From contig JAICQC010000243.1 of NCBI GenBank assembly GCA_025938055.1, positions 1 to 7,189 of the forward strand: 7,189 nt of DNA, given 5' to 3'. The stretch's first letter is position 1. Each line of letters starts with the position of its first letter. Below are positions 4,458 to 7,189 of this stretch, one piece after another. The DNA is from Anaerolineales bacterium (GTDB taxonomy: Bacteria; Chloroflexota; Anaerolineae; Anaerolineales; Villigracilaceae). Made by a program: the position numbers and the translations under genes. A model generated the notes under the pieces. The model saw only the letters and a program-made list of their open reading frames with translations, was not told the origin of the DNA and did no database searches.

Positions 4458-7189
4458 ATGCAAGGTGTCTCCTTGATTGACCCTTTCAAGAATGCGACTC
4501 GAGGTAAGAGGCGGGAACGTTTTACTGTTGGGGTATTGGCAAGCTGGCAGCTTTATGCCGGAACGATCCATACCCTTCTGAGCCCGATTGTGCAAGGGAT
4601 ATATACCGCTGCACGCGACCACAACTGCAACGTGCTGATCGCGGGCGGCGTCGTTTCCTCCTTTGTCCCGGAAACCCGTCCCGCTTGGCCCTTTCTCGCA
4701 CCGGAAGTAGATTTCGTACCTGTTGGTCCCTGGAATACAGATGGACTGATCATCATTGCTCCACACCAGGGCTCCGAGAGTATTTCACGCTATCTGGAGC
4801 AAATGATTGCTGCGCGTCATCCAGTGGTATTTGTGGAAAGCGCGGAAAATCGGCCCGTCATCAGCCCGGATAATGCCAGCGGAATTTTCCAGGCGCTGAT
4901 GCATCTCAGGGAGCATGGCCATCGCCGCGTGGCTTTCATCGCTGGTGGACCTGGCTGGCCCGGGGACAGCCAGGAACGACTTCAGGCATTCATCGAGGGG
5001 TGCGAAGAACTTGGTCTGGAGACCGAGCAACGCCTGATGGCGTACGGTGGATTCTCCACGCCAGGGGGCTATCAGGCAATGCACCAGATTCTAGCGGCAG
5101 CTGTTCCGTTCACTGCTGTCGTGGCAGCGAACGATGAATCGGCTGCGGGAGCTATTCAGGCTCTGCGAGCGGCCGGGCAGCGTGTCCCTGAAGATATCGC
5201 CGTAATCGGATTCGACAACCGCTTCGAAGCCCGCAACCAAACGCCGCAGTTGACAACGATCGACCAGCCCGCGCAGGAGATCGGGTATCAGGCATTGAAA
5301 TTGATGGTGCATCGTTTAAATGGCGAGGCAGACGCGTCCACGATGGTCCGGGGTCCGGCGCGTTTGGTGATCCGTGATTCTTGCGGCTGTCCGCGCGATG
5401 CCATCATCACCCGTGCCCTGGCCGATCTGGATCGGTCCGATGAGAAGCAAGATCCCTCCGCCGTAAAACAGCATCTGACCCAGACGATGAGCGATGCGGT
5501 GTTTGCAGGCGTAGGTCAGCTTGGCCGCGCAACCATCCACACCCACTGCGAACTCATCACGGAGGCGTTTCTGGCAAGCCTCCAGCGACGGGATGCAGGC
5601 TCCTTCCAATCCGCCCTGGGCGAAATCCTGCATCCCATCAGACTCCTGGATGAGGATGCACATGCCTGGCAGAACTCGATCACGACATTGCGGTACTGGT
5701 GGCCCGTGCTAGTGGAACCAGACCAGGTGGAAGCCTATCGTGAGGATGTGGATGCCTGGCTGGACCAGGCACGCATCACGATCAGCGAATGTGCACAGGC
5801 ACAGCTTCTGCGCTACTTTACCAGGCAGGACACCCTGACACAGCAACTAAGCCTGATGTCTGCCGAGCTGGCAGAAACACTGGAACTCCCCCAGATTCAA
5901 AAGGTCATTAACCAGTATCTGCCTGCGCTGTCCATCCCACATGCTCAATTGGCCCTTCTGGAGCCGGATGGTGATAACCCGGTTGGCTGGAGCGTTCTCC
6001 CGGAAGTCACCGGCGAAGATCAAACCTCTTTTCAACGATTCCATACCCAAGAATTTCCACCTCTCAGCCGATACCCGGATGACGAGGCATTCCATCTCGC
6101 TCTATTGCCTCTCACTGTTCATAAAAAGCCAGCCGGCTTTGTTGCCTTCGATGCCGCCAACCTGGCGCCCTGTCTGGCTGTACTTCGTCAATTATCCTCC
6201 GCACTGGAGCGCATCCGACTTTACCAGGAAGCAGCCGAAGGCAGACGGTTGGCAGAAGAGGCAGACCGGATGAAAAGTCGCTTCCTTTCCACGGTGAGCC
6301 ATGAATTGCGGACGCCGCTCAACCTGATCGTCGGACTGAGCGAGATACAGTTAAAACAATCTTCTGCTAATGTGCGCAAGTCCGTAGAAAAGATCCATAC
6401 CAACGCCCAGCATCTTGGGCACCTGATCCGCGATGTGCTGGATCTGGCAAGCAGCGACGCCGGGCAGTTGCGCCTGACCTGTGAGCCGCTGGACCTCGTC
6501 GAAGCCCTACAAATCGTCATCGAAACGGGCAGGCAACTGGCTAGCGATAAGGGTCTGGCATGGCAGACCGATATCTCACAACCAATACCGCGCGTGTGGG
6601 GAGACCGGACACGGCTGCAACAAGTCACACTGAACCTCGTCAGCAACGCGGTCAAGTTCACCTCGCACGGCGAGGTGAGGCTGAGTATTTATTGTGAAGG
6701 CAATCAGGTGGTTATTGCGGTCCACGATACCGGGTTGGGAATTCCAGAGGATGAGCAAGCCTGGATCTTCAACGAATTTCGCCAGTCTGAGCGTACAACC
6801 GCGCGCGGCTATGGCGGTCTGGGGTTGGGCCTTGCCATCTGCAAAAGATTGGTTGAGTTGCATGAAGGCGAGATCGGCGTACAGTCCTCCGGGGAGGAGG
6901 ATGCCGGTTCGACGTTCTTTATCCGCCTGCCCATTCTGGAAAATACTGAGCCGCTTCCTGCCGGAATACAGCCAACCCAGCGCCAGGTTGTCCTGATCCT
7001 GACTCAGGATCCAATTTCCAGCCTGCCGATTCGGGATCGCCTCCAACTGCAGGGGTTTACCGTGCGGATGGAAACGGTGGGAGAAACGTCTGGTTGGTTT
7101 TCGCGCGTGCTGACGTCCCCACCCGGCGCAGTGGTGCTGGATGACCAGATCGCATCCAAATTTGGCTGGGAGCTTCTGAGGGTGTTGAA
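4458..7189 (+). CDS. Cytoplasmic hybrid sensor kinase: LacI-type sugar-binding domain + GAF-like region + histidine kinase + receiver-like domain (3' truncated)
   Basis: The frame is open for 910 codons and continues past the window. Residues 22-300 form a LacI/GalR-type periplasmic-binding-protein fold, with TDGLIIIAP, a ligand-pocket segment AANDESAAGAIQAL (about 223-236), IGFDN (D253) and the TTIDQP strand typical of LacI effector domains. No helix-turn-helix precedes it; only 21 polar residues do. The domain ends in RDSCGC (306-311). Residues about 320-465 are helical and unassigned; about 468-590 look GAF-like (LPLTV, AGFVAFD). A helical linker leads to the kinase: H-box SHELRTPL with phospho-acceptor H615, N-box NLVSN (726-730), DTGLGIP (757-763) and GGLGLGLAI (786-794). 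From residue 843 a receiver-like fold starts, with D895 at the phospho-acceptor position but T and Q where the acidic pair is expected. No membrane segment or signal peptide is evident. ATG 4458 has GAAG 7 nt upstream and an in-frame stop at 4446. It probably senses an intracellular sugar and controls this cluster; the output domain is not visible. Confidence 0.88.
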   Translation, partial: MQGVSLIDPFKNATRGKRRERFTVGVLASWQLYAGTIHTLLSPIVQGIYTAARDHNCNVLIAGGVVSSFVPETRPAWPFLAPEVDFVPVGPWNTDGLIIIAPHQGSESISRYLEQMIAARHPVVFVESAENRPVISPDNASGIFQALMHLREHGHRRVAFIAGGPGWPGDSQERLQAFIEGCEELGLETEQRLMAYGGFSTPGGYQAMHQILAAAVPFTAVVAANDESAAGAIQALRAAGQRVPEDIAVIGFDNRFEARNQTPQLTTIDQPAQEIGYQALKLMVHRLNGEADASTMVRGPARLVIRDSCGCPRDAIITRALADLDRSDEKQDPSAVKQHLTQTMSDAVFAGVGQLGRATIHTHCELITEAFLASLQRRDAGSFQSALGEILHPIRLLDEDAHAWQNSITTLRYWWPVLVEPDQVEAYREDVDAWLDQARITISECAQAQLLRYFTRQDTLTQQLSLMSAELAETLELPQIQKVINQYLPALSIPHAQLALLEPDGDNPVGWSVLPEVTGEDQTSFQRFHTQEFPPLSRYPDDEAFHLALLPLTVHKKPAGFVAFDAANLAPCLAVLRQLSSALERIRLYQEAAEGRRLAEEADRMKSRFLSTVSHELRTPLNLIVGLSEIQLKQSSANVRKSVEKIHTNAQHLGHLIRDVLDLASSDAGQLRLTCEPLDLVEALQIVIETGRQLASDKGLAWQTDISQPIPRVWGDRTRLQQVTLNLVSNAVKFTSHGEVRLSIYCEGNQVVIAVHDTGLGIPEDEQAWIFNEFRQSERTTARGYGGLGLGLAICKRLVELHEGEIGVQSSGEEDAGSTFFIRLPILENTEPLPAGIQPTQRQVVLILTQDPISSLPIRDRLQLQGFTVRMETVGETSGWFSRVLTSPPGAVVLDDQIASKFGWELLRVL

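Noticed and set aside
4445..4480. 11-residue possible leader peptide (MKIHYARCLLD) overlapping the regulator start
   Set aside because: It overlaps the regulator start codon out of frame, has no attenuator structure nearby, and is too short to support.
6221..7046. Overlapping minus-strand frames of 146 and 156 codons opposite the kinase region
   Set aside because: They are antisense to the invariant kinase motifs and carry no domain features.
1..7189. CRISPR array, insertion sequence, tRNA or rRNA genes
   Set aside because: No regularly spaced direct repeats, transposase motifs, terminal repeats or structured RNA gene signatures were seen.

Overview
The window holds one strand-consistent (+) gene cluster with four protein genes: the 3' end of a sugar ABC-transporter permease (1-635), a compact GH16 beta-glucanase (823-1632), a GH94 glycoside phosphorylase that most resembles laminaribiose phosphorylase (1649-4384), and a long sensor/regulator gene that runs off the right edge (4458-7189+). 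Base composition looks mid-50s % GC by eye. The domain architecture of the last gene, with this style of sugar cluster, suggests a heterotrophic Chloroflexota (Anaerolineae-like) bacterium. That placement is inference from gene style only; no marker gene is present.

Layout. 1-635 encodes the membrane subunit of a MalG-type importer. 636-822 is a non-coding gap holding several inverted repeats and a weak promoter-like block. 823-1632 and 1649-4384 are close together (16 nt between stop and preferred start) and almost certainly co-transcribed. 4385-4457 is a short gap with a perfect TATAAT hexamer and an 8-bp inverted repeat that brackets it. From 4458 a single open frame of at least 910 codons begins. 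It has a LacI/GalR-type sugar-binding domain at its N-terminus, a helical middle and GAF-like segment, a complete histidine kinase core, and the start of a receiver-like domain.

How the genes fit together. A coherent reading is import and intracellular breakdown of beta-1,3-gluco-oligosaccharides. The ABC importer brings oligosaccharides in. The GH16 enzyme, which has no signal peptide and cannot gain one in frame, trims them in the cytoplasm. The GH94 enzyme phosphorolyses the short products to glucose 1-phosphate and glucose. The regulator would sense the sugar inside the cell and signal by phosphotransfer. The beta-1,3 linkage is inferred from the GH16 subtype, GH94 resemblance and co-location; it is not proven by sequence.

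The most unusual element is the regulator: a LacI-type effector domain with no N-terminal DNA-binding helix-turn-helix and no visible membrane segment, joined directly to a histidine kinase. It looks like a soluble, cytoplasmic sugar-responsive hybrid kinase. Its receiver-like domain lacks the usual acidic magnesium-binding pair. Its output domain lies beyond the window.
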